This document shows positions 1 to 11,277 of a stretch of DNA of 64,000 bases, piece after piece. The position numbers and the translations under genes were made by a program. The DNA comes from Brevipalpus yothersi (lineage: Eukaryota; Arthropoda; Arachnida; Trombidiformes; Tenuipalpidae), in contig QZCP01000557.1 of the NCBI GenBank assembly GCA_003956705.1, positions 152,684-216,683 of the forward strand, read 5' to 3'. Every line of letters begins with the position of its first letter. Within the stretch, counting starts at the first letter, position 1. Under the pieces are notes generated by a model. That model was given only the letters and a program-made list of their open reading frames with translations, searched no databases and had not been told where the DNA came from.

Positions 1-967
1 TGATTGTGAAATTCATTGATCAATAGCATTCATTGAGTATTCAACCGTACAATTGTAGAATCGGCAAGAGCAAACAGATTTGTAATACTTCAGTATGAAA
101 TTCTCAAGTGAGAAATGGATTCCTCTATTCCTCTATTCAATCACGTATCTTTTTCAATTTGTAACAATCCTCAGAATCGATGAAAAGAATACCAGCAGCT
201 AAAATTATCACATACCATTGCTATCTCATCTATTGTGGATTTTTTCAGCGATTTTCCTCTTATTGAATTCTCAGACAACTATTCCTATTTTTTTAGAGTT
301 ACTAGTGCTCAAAAACTGTGAGGCTATCATTCACAGCAAGAAAACTCATACCTATGTAGTATATATATCTAGAGCACTGATCTCCTTCATATCAGAAAAC
401 TTCAACCAATATATATGTTTCCTCGATTATTTTGGCGTGAATATATCGAGATATGGAGTGATTGTTTTTTCATTTGCTCAGACATTCGAATTGAATGTAG
501 GTAGTGATGATTAAAATAAAATGACAAGCATAGAATTTCTTCTATTGAGCAGGTTGACAAAGGCTAGAAACAGCGAAAGAAGATCATCTTTTGTGTCATA
601 ACTTCTGGCTAGACTGACCACTGTTTTTGATCAACAGAATTTATCATGATCATAAACTATTTCACCAGAGAATGTGGGAAAGATTGCAATAAAGAAGAGG
701 GAACTTGGTTGCTCAGAGACGAAAGAAAATTTTCGCAACATCTCTTTGCCACTCTTTTGGCAACCAAAAATATGTGATAGATGTCTATGAAGTCTCTTTT
801 TTTGTTCATCTTTTGCTTTTTGAGTTCAGCTATGTTCCTCACTCCATCAGAATTTCGAAACTCTCCAGCATGTTGAAAGTTTCACCCAGTCTCTCTATCT
901 CACTATCTATCTCTCATGCTCACTAGGAGCATGACTCTCGATTATATGTAAGCATTTCATTTTTCCG
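1..967. other. Intergenic, no gene recognised
   Basis: No open frame here resembles a known protein, and the longest (98 codons at 218-514) is low-complexity, hydrophobic and without a family signature. The segment holds the 5' flank of the GPCR gene that starts at 968. A pyrimidine-rich CTCTCTATCT tract lies at about 890-915, shortly before the start codon. Confidence 0.4.
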
Positions 968-3415
968 ATGAACGGTGTAGTGAAATCCGCTTTGCTCATG
1001 ATAATTATTGATCAAATTTCACTCATTTGTGGCATCATGTTCTATGTCATTATAGTTTTGTCATCAGTGCTCTCCGAGAATGCTTTATTAGGTGTATTTG
1101 CATCAGAAAATTTTCCAATAATGAATCATGAATTGAATAGAGAATCAGCTCCTATGAACGTTTCATTGACCAAAAAATATAACCAAAATCCAAAATCAAG
1201 GAATCGTAGGAGCGGTTTTTGTTCACCGGAAACGATACTCACAATGCGATGTGACGGATTGCCACCCAAAAAGCATAATTATCTAGATATGCCTCGCTGT
1301 TTTTGTGATGAAAAATGCCATCGTTTTGGTGATTGTTGTGTCGACAAGGTTGCTAAAAAAACTGTCAACCAGAGTCAAAGTTTGAACATCAGCAGCCTAT
1401 CTAATCCTCCAGCCTGTGTTCAGATACCAATTCGTGGTCATCATGTTTACGCTTATCAAAGGTGTAGTTCAAATTGGATTGAGTCTGGCCGATTGGTTGA
1501 TAGTGATAATAGCCAAAACATTAGATATCTGTGTGAAAATGAACGAAACTTATTCTTTTCAAGTATTCCAGCATTCAGTAAAAATAGTGGAATCTTATAT
1601 CGTAACTATTTCTGTGCAATGTGCAATAATGATGATAAAAATTTGGAAAACATGAACCTTACGATATTTTGTTATCCACAAATCACCAAAATCTCTCTAA
1701 GCGAATATTTGGTTCAAGAAAATTTCAATTCATCTAAAGGCATATGGAAATTCATGCAAAATTCTACTGAAATTCGGTGTAGGGCACGAATACTTGAGTT
1801 GGAGGGAAAAAATGCTCTCGAAAAACTGAATTCTCGATATTGTCACAAAACTATTGACACTTGTCCATCTAATAGTACAAATAGCCTTAGTCAAAATGCC
1901 ACTCTAAAGTGTGGCTCTCACATGTTCATGTTGAGGTATAAGAGCAAAGTTTACAAGAATACTTGCTTCGCTGAATGTAATGGAGCTCCAATTAAATTAA
2001 TAGGAATGATGGCTTGCCTACAAGGTAGAAGTCCTTCGGTTGTAAGTGTTCTCGAAGATATGAGCAAGTGGATAATCATCTCCAACATATCAATTAGAGA
2101 GCTATTTGAGCCTACAATTCGGTGTGATATTCATGTAGGTCACATTTTATTGGCGAAAAAGTGTCAACCATTGAAGTGCCCACTATCTTTCAGCTTGAAT
2201 GTAGAAAAAATCCGCTGTGACAGTCTTGAAAACATGAACAAGTCAGAATGTACGAAAATATTGGTTCGTGAATCTGATTATGATATTGATAGCTCAAATC
2301 AAGTTCATTTACATGGCACAGATCAGATACTTGATAGTGAATCGTATCAATCATTTGCTCAAATGGATGAAGAAAAAGGAATCGTAGTGAGAGGAATACT
2401 GATCTGCTATGATAAAGTTAGACGATATGTTGCCCCATTCCTTTACAATCAGATTCAAAATTTTCTATCATTAATTACACTCACCATCTCAATTGTTGGT
2501 CTTGTAGCATATCTACTTATCTATCTTGTCGTTCCAAAGCTTCAAAATCTTCGAGCAAGAATGGTGATGAGTTTATCTGCAACCCTTTTGATGGCTTCAA
2601 TTGCATTTGTTATTGGAGCCTTCAGTCGTCCCAATATCGATGTGAACAGTCTCAAAACTGAGAAAGGCTCAATACTGTGTCGTGTAACAGCAATATTCAT
2701 GCATTACTTCTACTTATCTTCATTTGCCTGGATGAATGTGATGGCTTATGATCTGTGGAAAAGTTTCACAAAAGATCCTGGAAGACTTTCCAATTCTTCA
2801 GGCCACTTCATGAGATACTCACTTTACTCATGGCTACTGCCAGCAATCATCGTTCTGTTCAGTTGCCTAATAGACCACCTCGAACTGGAAAAAGAAGATC
2901 CATCTCCCTATTTTAATATTGTCTACAAAGAATTCCAGCCACTCTATGGCCATGGGGTTTGTTGGATAACTCAAAGAAAAGCTTTACAAATTTTTTTCGT
3001 CATACCTGTAAGCATCATAATTCTCATCAATATGTGTTTCTTCATTCGCACAGCCTACACCTTGATTCGAACCAGACGTGAAACTGAATCAGTGGTCAGA
3101 CGTAAGAAGACGAAAGAAAGATCAACCCAATTCATCATGTATGTTAGGCTAGTCACTCTAATGGGCTTGACATGGATCATTGGAGTTCTTGCAACTTTCA
3201 CTTCATTCTCAATTCTATGGTATCCATTCATAATTCTTAATGGTCTTCAAGGAACATTTATTTTTTTCACCTTTGCTTGCAAAAGCAATGTTCTTCATCA
3301 TTTTAGAAATCGTATTCGACATATATGTGGAAAAAAATCCGCTGAATTGGTTTTACAATGTCCGAATGAAAAGTCGGTAGGATCAGATCATAGAGACTAT
3401 GAATCGAGCTTCTAA
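968..3415 (+). CDS. Somatomedin B-containing methuselah-like GPCR, intact
   Basis: This is a predicted class B (secretin/methuselah-like) seven-helix receptor of 815 residues in one exon. A hydrophobic N-terminal stretch (about residues 8-36) fits a signal sequence or anchor. A somatomedin B-type cysteine cluster follows (residues 84-125, including C85, C95, C111, C113, C117 and the pair C123-C124), then a cysteine-rich ectodomain with GHHVYAYQRC and RNYFCAMCNN. TM1 starts near residue 495 (NFLSLITLTISIVGLVAYLL). Later helices carry YSWLLPAIIV, IPVSIIILINMCFF and GLTWIIGVLA, typical of methuselah-like TM4, TM5 and TM6. The cytoplasmic tail is short. It is a diverged paralogue of the minus-strand gene at 22012-24426 and is the only copy outside the rearranged block. 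The ligand is unknown. The receptor class is secure; the precise subfamily is inference. Confidence 0.85.
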   Translation: MNGVVKSALLMIIIDQISLICGIMFYVIIVLSSVLSENALLGVFASENFPIMNHELNRESAPMNVSLTKKYNQNPKSRNRRSGFCSPETILTMRCDGLPPKKHNYLDMPRCFCDEKCHRFGDCCVDKVAKKTVNQSQSLNISSLSNPPACVQIPIRGHHVYAYQRCSSNWIESGRLVDSDNSQNIRYLCENERNLFFSSIPAFSKNSGILYRNYFCAMCNNDDKNLENMNLTIFCYPQITKISLSEYLVQENFNSSKGIWKFMQNSTEIRCRARILELEGKNALEKLNSRYCHKTIDTCPSNSTNSLSQNATLKCGSHMFMLRYKSKVYKNTCFAECNGAPIKLIGMMACLQGRSPSVVSVLEDMSKWIIISNISIRELFEPTIRCDIHVGHILLAKKCQPLKCPLSFSLNVEKIRCDSLENMNKSECTKILVRESDYDIDSSNQVHLHGTDQILDSESYQSFAQMDEEKGIVVRGILICYDKVRRYVAPFLYNQIQNFLSLITLTISIVGLVAYLLIYLVVPKLQNLRARMVMSLSATLLMASIAFVIGAFSRPNIDVNSLKTEKGSILCRVTAIFMHYFYLSSFAWMNVMAYDLWKSFTKDPGRLSNSSGHFMRYSLYSWLLPAIIVLFSCLIDHLELEKEDPSPYFNIVYKEFQPLYGHGVCWITQRKALQIFFVIPVSIIILINMCFFIRTAYTLIRTRRETESVVRRKKTKERSTQFIMYVRLVTLMGLTWIIGVLATFTSFSILWYPFIILNGLQGTFIFFTFACKSNVLHHFRNRIRHICGKKSAELVLQCPNEKSVGSDHRDYESSF

Positions 3416-5210
3416 AAATATTCTTCTATATGCTGTCTGAAGGTCAAGGATCATTAATAAATCTACAGAGTTTCTGAATTCTCTTCTCCTTACTAGTTTT
3501 GATAGATAGGTAAAACAGATTCAAGAACATTATTTACGATCGTACTTCTTTTCTGTATTTTGTTACCACCAAGATCTACTGGGTTCACTTGAAGATTACT
3601 TATTTCATGTTCCAGAATCTTGATGTTATAAATTTTATCAGAAGAAAATTCAAATTGTTAAGCACTGACTGATCAGAATAAAATTAAAGACAAGATTGGA
3701 AGAAGAAATTTCTTCTTTTTCTCTCTCCATAATCCTTCAATATTGAACTGAATCTTTTAGAGGAAAAAATTCCAGAATATATCTCTCAAGCTGACCTTCA
3801 AACTATATTCTTACACATGTACCAGACTTTCATAACCTTCAATCGATTTTATTCATTGATGCAATATATAGCCATAACTATCTTGGCATGCGTGAACTTC
3901 AACAGCTTAAGTAGTAGTTTCGAATTCTTGAGCGAGAATATTTCTCATCAAAGAAGCTGAGCTATCGAGAATATGAAAAAAGATTAGACTTATATGCTCC
4001 CCAAGAATCTTGCCAAAGTAATGTAGGGCTTAATAAATTCACAATTAAGGTCGACGCATAAGTGCATATGATTTCAGTGGATTTCTTGTTTCCTGTAAGT
4101 CCTATTAAAGCCACTGTTGGAGATCGATTTTTGGATCTAGAAGAGTTTTTCGAAGGTAGACTCTTGAGCAACTCCTCAGCATCCTACTCATTCTATGGAA
4201 TTGATATACTCTAATGAATTCATGAGATATCAGATGTAAATATATGAGGTGTATTGAAGAACTTTCCATTAATTCATCTCACTTGTACAACGTTTAACAT
4301 CTCTCTCTCTCTCTTTCTTTGCTTCTTTACCTAAAAGTCACTGGAAAAAAAGGTGGCAACATCGCTCATATTCTTCTCTATGAGAAAAACAAAACAAGAA
4401 ATCTTCCCAAAAATCTATGGAATGTTTATTTTATCACACGTGACTAGAAAAGATGTGGGTCAGTGGAAACGTCCGTCGTGAATTGATATAGAGTCAGAGA
4501 GCGAGTTAGTCATAGAGATGGAGCGTGGGTTTTTATCAGTCAAAGAATTTGTTCACGTGATGATTGGCGCTTATCCATTGTCCTTCAAGGAATTTTTGAT
4601 ACATGTTTTGAAAAGTGTGAGCTACTCTCCATTTGTATTTCTCACTAGCCCTTGAGTCTCTGGTGAATTTTCACTGGTATCGATGTATTTCATTTCTCAA
4701 GATGTCGATGAATCTCACACAGGCAATGGCACTTCTTTTTTAGCTTTTTGGGAATGAAAAAAATGATTCAATCAACACAGAAAGTGCATGAGTTTTATTT
4801 GTTTTCCTGAGGATTGGCGAGCAAGATTTCTCAACACATTCGAGAGACTTCAGATCTACTTTAGTATGGTATTAGGTTTGACATTTTTTACTCTCTAACC
4901 CATATTATTTATATTCGCCCAATTCAGAGTATCTCGGTAGAGTAGCTCAATTTTTTTCGACCCTGCTGATGAAAGAGACAAGCAAAAAAGATGTCTTTGG
5001 GTGTCTCCAAACTTCCTCTATGGAGTTCTGTTACTTACCGAAAGTTGTACTCAATCTTCTTCTAGTTTACCTTACTTGCTCTCCAGAGAACAATTCTGAT
5101 CAGAAAATACATACAGGAGAGAGAGAAAGAGAGATATTCTGAACCAATATAGACTCTCCCCATGATTGCTATTCTCATATCTCTTCATTCGATTTCGTTA
5201 TCCTAATAGC
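3416..5210. other. Intergenic, nothing recognised
   Basis: This 1.8-kb AT-rich stretch follows the GPCR stop codon. A short (CT)n tract lies at about 4300-4315. No open frame of convincing length or composition is present on either strand. Polyadenylation signals such as AATAAA-like runs occur near 3452 and 3680 but cannot be assigned with confidence. Confidence 0.4.
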
Positions 5211-5531
5211 ATGTCGAGCGATATTCGTTTCGACACTGTTCTTCGGAATCTTCTTCCACTTAAGAGTGCACTAAGTGTTGACCAAGACTTTTCAGTTCAT
5301 CATGACTTGTATAAGGATCCATCTTTAGTCACATGACATGAAATGACCAGAACTGCAATTGAAAATGAACTAAACAGAATGGCAATACTTTGGAAAGCTA
5401 TAAATCAGGATGTTTTGAGATCTGTATTCTCTGATATTTTCAGAGAATCGAAACCTGGTCAGCTTGATAAACCTGATCGGTATTTTTGCATGATTTGTGG
5501 GCTCATTATTGAGAAATTCCTGGTGAACTAA
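5211..5531 (+). pseudogene. Small open frame with one in-frame stop, unknown
   Basis: From the ATG at 5211 the frame runs 107 codons to a stop at 5529-5531 but is interrupted by one TGA near 5334. The second part (from the ATG at 5343, 62 codons) contains RYFCMICGLIIEKF. I do not recognise the product. It may be a decayed small gene, or a coincidental open frame in a gene-poor stretch. No splice pair that would remove the stop is obvious. Confidence 0.2.
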
Positions 5532-6433
5532 AAACATTAGTTCGTGCTTCTAAGTCTCCTTTTGAAAAACCAACACGATCGTTTTTGAAGTCAAAAATTG
5601 AAATTAGGTTAAGTTAGTCTTCGTTTCTGACCAAAATTTGAAGATATGCTGGCTATGCTTCGATTTTGTTAAAACTATAAGGAACGAAGACTCAAATCTA
5701 GAAAGAAAAGCAATTGTTGATCTAAAAGTGGGACCTCTGAGGATTAGTAGAGAATCGATAAAGCCTTATGACAGAAGATGGAACTGTGAAATTGTTGCCA
5801 CGCGTCAAGTTTTTTGAAGACTCAAATGCTATTCTTCAGATTCGAGATATGATGTAGGTCCATCAGAATATGAGATGATCCTATGGCAACAGCCTTGATA
5901 GGCATAAAACTTCCACATTCTCACATCAGCATGAAATGAGCTCCACTTAATGAATTCGAAAGATTTGGTTCAATCAATTCGAAGTTGAAATGGTACAGCT
6001 AGACTAATTAGATATAGCTAACGAGAGAACTGAAAAAGAAACACAGTACAAGATTTTGGGACCAGGTACACCAGACCACCATTATGAGTTGTTATTCTTA
6101 TGGAAATTTTCTTGTTGAATCAGATAGGTAACCCAAATTTCACTCAGAAAGCAGAATTGATTGGTCCAACTTGACATACATGTATTACTAGCTGAATGGT
6201 ACTAGATGATTCTCTATGGCCGTACAATTTGGTATAAATCAGCGAGTTGTGAAATATCAGAAACACAAAAGAAATAGCCAACAAATCACCACAAGTATTA
6301 CCAGTCATAAGCTTGTGTTGCAGCTATGAGCCAGTTATCATACATGGAATATCACTAAAGCATGACCTAAGCACCTAGGCCTAGGCACTGAACGGAGTAG
6401 CTCTATCAGTAATTTCATTTGAATTGATCCTGT
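5532..6433. other. Upstream module of the IR-like genes, degenerate
   Basis: About 5930-6300 resembles about 8100-8420, the corresponding position upstream of the next IR-like gene. Shared patches include ATTCGAAGTTGAAA/ATTCGGAAGTTGAAA and AGCTGAATGGTAC. In the second copy some frames read as protein-like, for example ITYIRGKGYKIQVSG. Both copies carry stops in all frames. It may contain eroded 5' exons for the extracellular N-terminus or duplicated promoter DNA. This supports a tandem unit of roughly 2.2 kb. Confidence 0.4.
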
Positions 6434-7742
6434 TTGATGAGAAGAGGTGATATTCAGATAAAACTTGATAGCTCTTGTGAGTGTATGTTTGCAATTCTTA
6501 TTCAAGACAATTTACCACGATTGGATATCATGTCTCTCAGGTGTGGTATTGGTATGGATGAAGAAGATATAATTGAAGCTAGTCAACTTCCGAATTCTGG
6601 ATTTTTTCTTTACAACGAAGCCGGCTACTATCCTCCCAATTGTACATTCGTTTCAGCAAATTTTCCTGAAGCTGGATCAATTTATCGATATGGACATGAA
6701 TACGATTTTGATATAGACTCGATCAATCCTACTGAGCTGCCAAAAAATATGACAACAGGACCCATCTATCAAATGCTTGATTGTTATTTTGCAAGTCAAA
6801 AGATCACCAAAATCGTCCATGAAGTGCAGGCTTTTCCAAGCTCACTAGATGCGATTGACCCGATAGTTTGGCTGATCATAACAGCTAAATCAATTCTACT
6901 TATCCTACTGTTACACCTGATATCAAAAATACCTCTGACCAGAATTTTCCACAGTTTCCTCAAACTTCTCTTAACTGGTGACTTCGGAATCGAGACACCA
7001 AGAGTGAGCATCAAATTCTTGGTGGCATTTATCATGATTTACGTGTTTTTAATTAAATCTATCTATCTCAACACAATAACTACTGGACTTATTCCAATTG
7101 TGAAAGGAAAGGATGTGGACACATTGGAGGACATCATTGAGAAGAACATGTCTCTCGTTGAATATCCATCAATCAGTCACATTTGTTGAGTCTTTTAAAA
7201 GGCTTGCCAAACAATCTTCCAAAGCCAATCAACTTCAAGAAAGCCTTGGAGAGGTAAATAGCACCCTATTTTTCCCAGGTGATGATGAACAAGTTTCAGA
7301 GGATCTTCGCTACAAAATAGTTGAGCTGGGTACTCAAATGGATTTCTTCTATCATAAAACAAGCAAATGCTTCGATAAAGTAGGCCAAGTGCCAGAGGTA
7401 CCTCATCAGTCTAAGAGTCCATCAACAATAGAATACACCAGTCAGCTCTATCTTCGAAATCTGAGTAGAGAGAAACAAAAGATTCTCAACAACTGGGGAT
7501 ATGCTAAACTTGAATTTGGTATGATGAAAGAGATTGCTCTTCAAGTTGATACACGTGGAGCTGAACTCGAAGAAGGGAAAAAATTACCTCCAGGCTGTAT
7601 GGAAGACCAACCAGAATCGGTTCCATTTACCAGTATCAATATCGAGTTCCTTGTTGACTGCTTCTGGTTAGTTTTTTATCTCAACCTCATCTCTTTATGT
7701 ATTTTCTGCATTGAAAAATGTATTAAATTGATTCATGACTGA
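6434..7742 (+). pseudogene. Ionotropic-receptor-like gene 1, frameshifted
   Basis: This belongs with the IR/iGluR-type ligand-gated channel gene at 8713-9930. It reads in two overlapping frames, 6434-7189 and 7113-7742. A 2-base deletion near 7187 (CACATTTGTTGAGTC against CACATCTGCTATGAGTC in the neighbour) turns the frame to a stop. Before the break lie an S1-like region, M1 (PIVWLIITAKSILLILLLHL), a pore-loop region and M3. After it lie the S2-like region and M4 (LVDCFWLVFYLNLISL). Apart from the frameshift both halves are well conserved, so inactivation is recent or reflects an assembly error. The first ATG shown is not proven, and the real gene probably had upstream exons. Confidence 0.6.
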
Positions 7743-8712
7743 ACCTGAAATTTGACCCACAATTGGTGAATCAGCAATAGAGATTCACTAACAAACAGGC
7801 CGTTCCCATGCCTTACTTTTCCGTTCTTCTCTCTTGTCATAACTAACTTTGTTGTAATATCTTCTCATTATGAAGAGAATAGGGAATCTGGATTGCTCAT
7901 GAATTCAGATACTTCGCTTTAGATTAGTCTTTTTCCAAAATATGCTTAGTGATGCTTCCATCTCCATAGCGAACCTACCAAGAACTCAAATTATGCTGCT
8001 TCTTAGATTGAAATCACGATACAAGCCTCTCTTTGGATGAATTGTTTCAAAAAACCCGAATTCATATAAAATTTCTCCCTTATTTAAGTAAAAAGTTTGC
8101 TAAAGAATAAAGTTCCACAAAATCGATTGGAGAGATTTGTTCGATCATTCGGAAGTTGAAATTTGAAAAAGCAGAATGGTACGACTAGATTCATTTGATC
8201 AAGCTAATGAAAGAATCACTTATATAAGAGGGAAAGGCTACAAAATTCAAGTATCAGGAACACTGGAGAACCATTGTGATTTATAACACCAATGGAAATG
8301 GATTCTGGCAAATGAGATGAGTACCCCTACGCTCCAATCAAAACAGATTGATCGGTTAATGTTGATATACGGTCAGCTGAATGGTACGATAAGATTTGAA
8401 AAATAAATTGCGAAATATCCAAAATACAAAAGAAATGCTAGAGGTATAGATAGTGAACTTTAGCGAGTATTAGCCAATTTTAAGATAGGATTTATTGCAA
8501 GTTTTCAACTACGAAGCATAAACATCACCATGTCACGACCTTTGTGCAATCAACTGAACACAATACTTCTATCATATCAATATTTTCCAGTGGATTTTTG
8601 TTATTTGCAGTCATTTGATGCACAGAAAGTAGCATTTTAGTGAAACTAAATAACTCTCCTGATCTAATACCAGCAATACAATTCCTGAGACAATTCATCA
8701 CGGTTTGATATA
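7743..8712. other. Spacer and degenerate 5' region of IR-like gene 2
   Basis: The first part is AT-rich spacer. From about 8100 the sequence is homologous to the upstream module of gene 1. At 8640-8712 a stretch reads ILVKLNNSPDLIPAIQFL and aligns with IQIKLDSSCE in gene 1, but one extra base near 8703 puts a TGA before the gene 2 ATG at 8713. A plausible 3' splice site (TTTTTGTTATTTGCAG) ends at about 8611, so a spliced 5' exon cannot be excluded. Confidence 0.35.
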
Positions 8713-9930
8713 ATGGCACTCAGGTGTGGTGTTGGTATGGAGCAAGAGGATATAATTGAGTCCAGCAAAAATCCAACATCTGGATTCTATCTACTCAATA
8801 AAGCGAGCTATTATCCACCGAATTGTACATTCATTTCTGCAAATACCCCCGATATTGGTTCCGTTCATCGATATGGATATGAATACGATTTCGAAATAGA
8901 TACAATCAATCCCACCGAGCTACCAAAAAATATGACCACGGGACCTGTTTATCAAATGCTTGATTGCTATTTTGCCTCTCAAAAGATCACCAAAATTGTC
9001 CATGAGGTGCAAACGTTTCCAAGCTCACTCTATACAATTGAGCCAATGGTTTGGGTTCTCGTGACAGCAATATCAATGTTACTCATCCTGCTGTTACACG
9101 TGTTCTCAGAAATATCTTTCCTGAGAATATTCCTCAATTTCATCCAATTCTTCTTCACTGGTGACATAGGAATTCAGACACCCCGAACAAGCCTCAAATT
9201 CCTTCTAGCAACTACCATGATTTACGTGTTTTTCGTAAAGGCCATCTATTTCAACTCGGTTACTACTGGACTCATCCCAACTGTGAGAGGAAAAGATGTA
9301 AACTCATTGGATGACGTGATTGCAAAAAATATGTCTTTCATCGAATGTCCATCTTACAGTCACATCTGCTATGAGTCTTTCAAAAGGCTTGCCAACCAAT
9401 CTCGAAAAGCAAATCGATTACAAGCAGGCCTTAAAGAAGTCAATTATACCTTATTTTCCACAGGTAATGATACTTACAAAGTTTCCAATGACCTTCGTTA
9501 CAAAATAGTCGAGATAGGAACACAAATCGATTTCTTCTTCTACAAAACGAGTAGGTGCTTCGATACAGAAGGTAAAATCCCAGAAGTTCCACATCAATCT
9601 AAGATTCCTTCAACAGTTGAGTACACCAGTCAACTCTATCTCCGCAATCTGAGTGAAGACAAACGAAAAATTTTGAACAACTGGGGATATGCTAAACTGG
9701 AATTTGGCATGATGAAGGAGGTTCCTCTCAAAATTGATACCCAAGGTGCTGAGATTGATGCTGGAAAAAAGTTACCTCCAGGCTGTATGGAGGATCACAT
9801 TGAATCAGTTCCATTCACTAGTATTGATATCGAATTCCTCGTTGACTGCTTATGGGGCGGTCTTTATCTCTACCTGGTCTCTTTAACTATCCTTTTGATT
9901 GAAAAATGGATAAAGCTGATCAATGATTAA
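8713..9930 (+). CDS. Ionotropic-receptor-like channel 2
   Basis: The predicted ligand-gated ion channel subunit of the divergent IR/iGluR type has 405 residues from the first ATG. The order fits the family: an S1-like region with two Cys-containing loops, M1 (residues 112-131), an amphipathic pore-loop region (138-152, ending FFTGDIGIQ), M3 (162-184, LLATTMIYVFFVKAIYF), a long S2-like region with N-glycosylation sites, M4 (374-396) and a very short tail. The M3 signature of canonical glutamate receptors is not kept, as expected for divergent IRs. The N-terminal domain is missing. Homology to gene 1 extends upstream of this ATG but is interrupted by a frameshift, so the gene may be truncated. 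In arthropods such receptors act in taste, smell or other sensing; the ligand is unknown. Confidence 0.6.
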   Translation: MALRCGVGMEQEDIIESSKNPTSGFYLLNKASYYPPNCTFISANTPDIGSVHRYGYEYDFEIDTINPTELPKNMTTGPVYQMLDCYFASQKITKIVHEVQTFPSSLYTIEPMVWVLVTAISMLLILLLHVFSEISFLRIFLNFIQFFFTGDIGIQTPRTSLKFLLATTMIYVFFVKAIYFNSVTTGLIPTVRGKDVNSLDDVIAKNMSFIECPSYSHICYESFKRLANQSRKANRLQAGLKEVNYTLFSTGNDTYKVSNDLRYKIVEIGTQIDFFFYKTSRCFDTEGKIPEVPHQSKIPSTVEYTSQLYLRNLSEDKRKILNNWGYAKLEFGMMKEVPLKIDTQGAEIDAGKKLPPGCMEDHIESVPFTSIDIEFLVDCLWGGLYLYLVSLTILLIEKWIKLIND

Positions 9931-11277
9931 GTCTAATCTACATATATCTGTAAAAGAGCCACGATCAAATATCAGTTAGCTAATCAGAATTTAATTTGAA
10001 CAAACCAATCCCATACCATACCATTTCTTTTCTCCTGTCAGAGCCAACTATGTATCTGCCTTTCAACAATTTTTCCCAGCGCTGATCTCTATTTTCATAA
10101 ATTGTTTATTCTGGTTCTACTTTTTTCCTCAAGAATGCTTGAGAATTTTTCTTCTCATGTCTACTTCAAGCCTCACAAGATGAAGAGATTTTAATAAATT
10201 GCAAAAAAAGGCAAACGTTTGCGTTTTATCCACTTCGATATCAATTATCTTTCAGCTCTCTCTCACGATCCTGACGGTTTGGAATAGTTTAAAAATAATT
10301 TGAAATAGGACAACTTTCAGGACAATTATTATCTTTTTGATAACTATCTAATATCTTTATTGTGAGCTTGAACTAGCTGATCTCAAATCAAGATCTATCT
10401 GAGAAATTTTGAATTCTGTAGCGATCATGATTTGAATTTTTCCACCAATAGTCGGACAAACTTGTAAGAAGAACCCAAATGCTTAGAGATAAACATAAGA
10501 AAGGTCCCCTTGCTTAAATGCAAACTCAACACGTACTTTGTGGCGATGAATTAATTACGCTTTTATGATGAACATTTTTACGACTTTCTTGGATCGAAAA
10601 TTGAATGAATGATAACAGGATTTTTGTACCGGATTTCAATGCTTTTCAGTCTTTTTCTTCTTCTGAAGTATAGGCAGCAAGAAGTTCCATCTTGAATCTA
10701 GGAACAGATCGATGAAACGATTCTGAATTTGAAGCCACTGGAGTGCTGGAGTACATTTAACCTTTCATGTGCGATGTTTGGCAAGTCGTCATGGCCTCAC
10801 AACTAGAAGAATTGGAAGACTGTTTTGGTTTGTACTCAGTATTCTCTTGAAATGTCATATTCTCTTCGTAACAATAGTGGAAAGTATTCGAATGAGATAA
10901 CATTTTTATAATGGCTGAATAAAAAGATGTAATGATGTATTGATTCCATGAAATTGATTCATATTATGCAATTTTCATTACAGCTTTACCAATTGAGTCT
11001 AATTATCCACTGTTGGATCAAGTACAATTGCTCTTTCCAACAAACAGGTGGAAAAATACATTTTTTCAACTTCTTTGGGAAAGACTTTTGGCGAGTAATA
11101 AATTAAATTAAATCTAGGAGAAATATGTATCTTTCCTATCTCTTGCCTCTTATTCTCCACTTACTAGTGATGAAGTTATAAAAGTGAATAACTCCAAGCT
11201 ACTCTTTAACAGTTGATAAGTAGAAAGCTGCCTGAATTGTTTTCGAATACTGCTATCGAATAAGAAGTTTAAATTCT
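9931..11277. other. Spacer before IR-like gene 3, possible upstream exon
   Basis: This is mostly AT-rich spacer. At about 10982-11104, directly after a TTACAG 3' splice-like site, one frame stays open for about 40 codons (LPIESNYPLLDQVQLLFPTN and on), which could be a 5' exon of the IR-like gene starting near 11278. No matching 5' splice site is certain. Nothing else is recognised. Confidence 0.3.
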
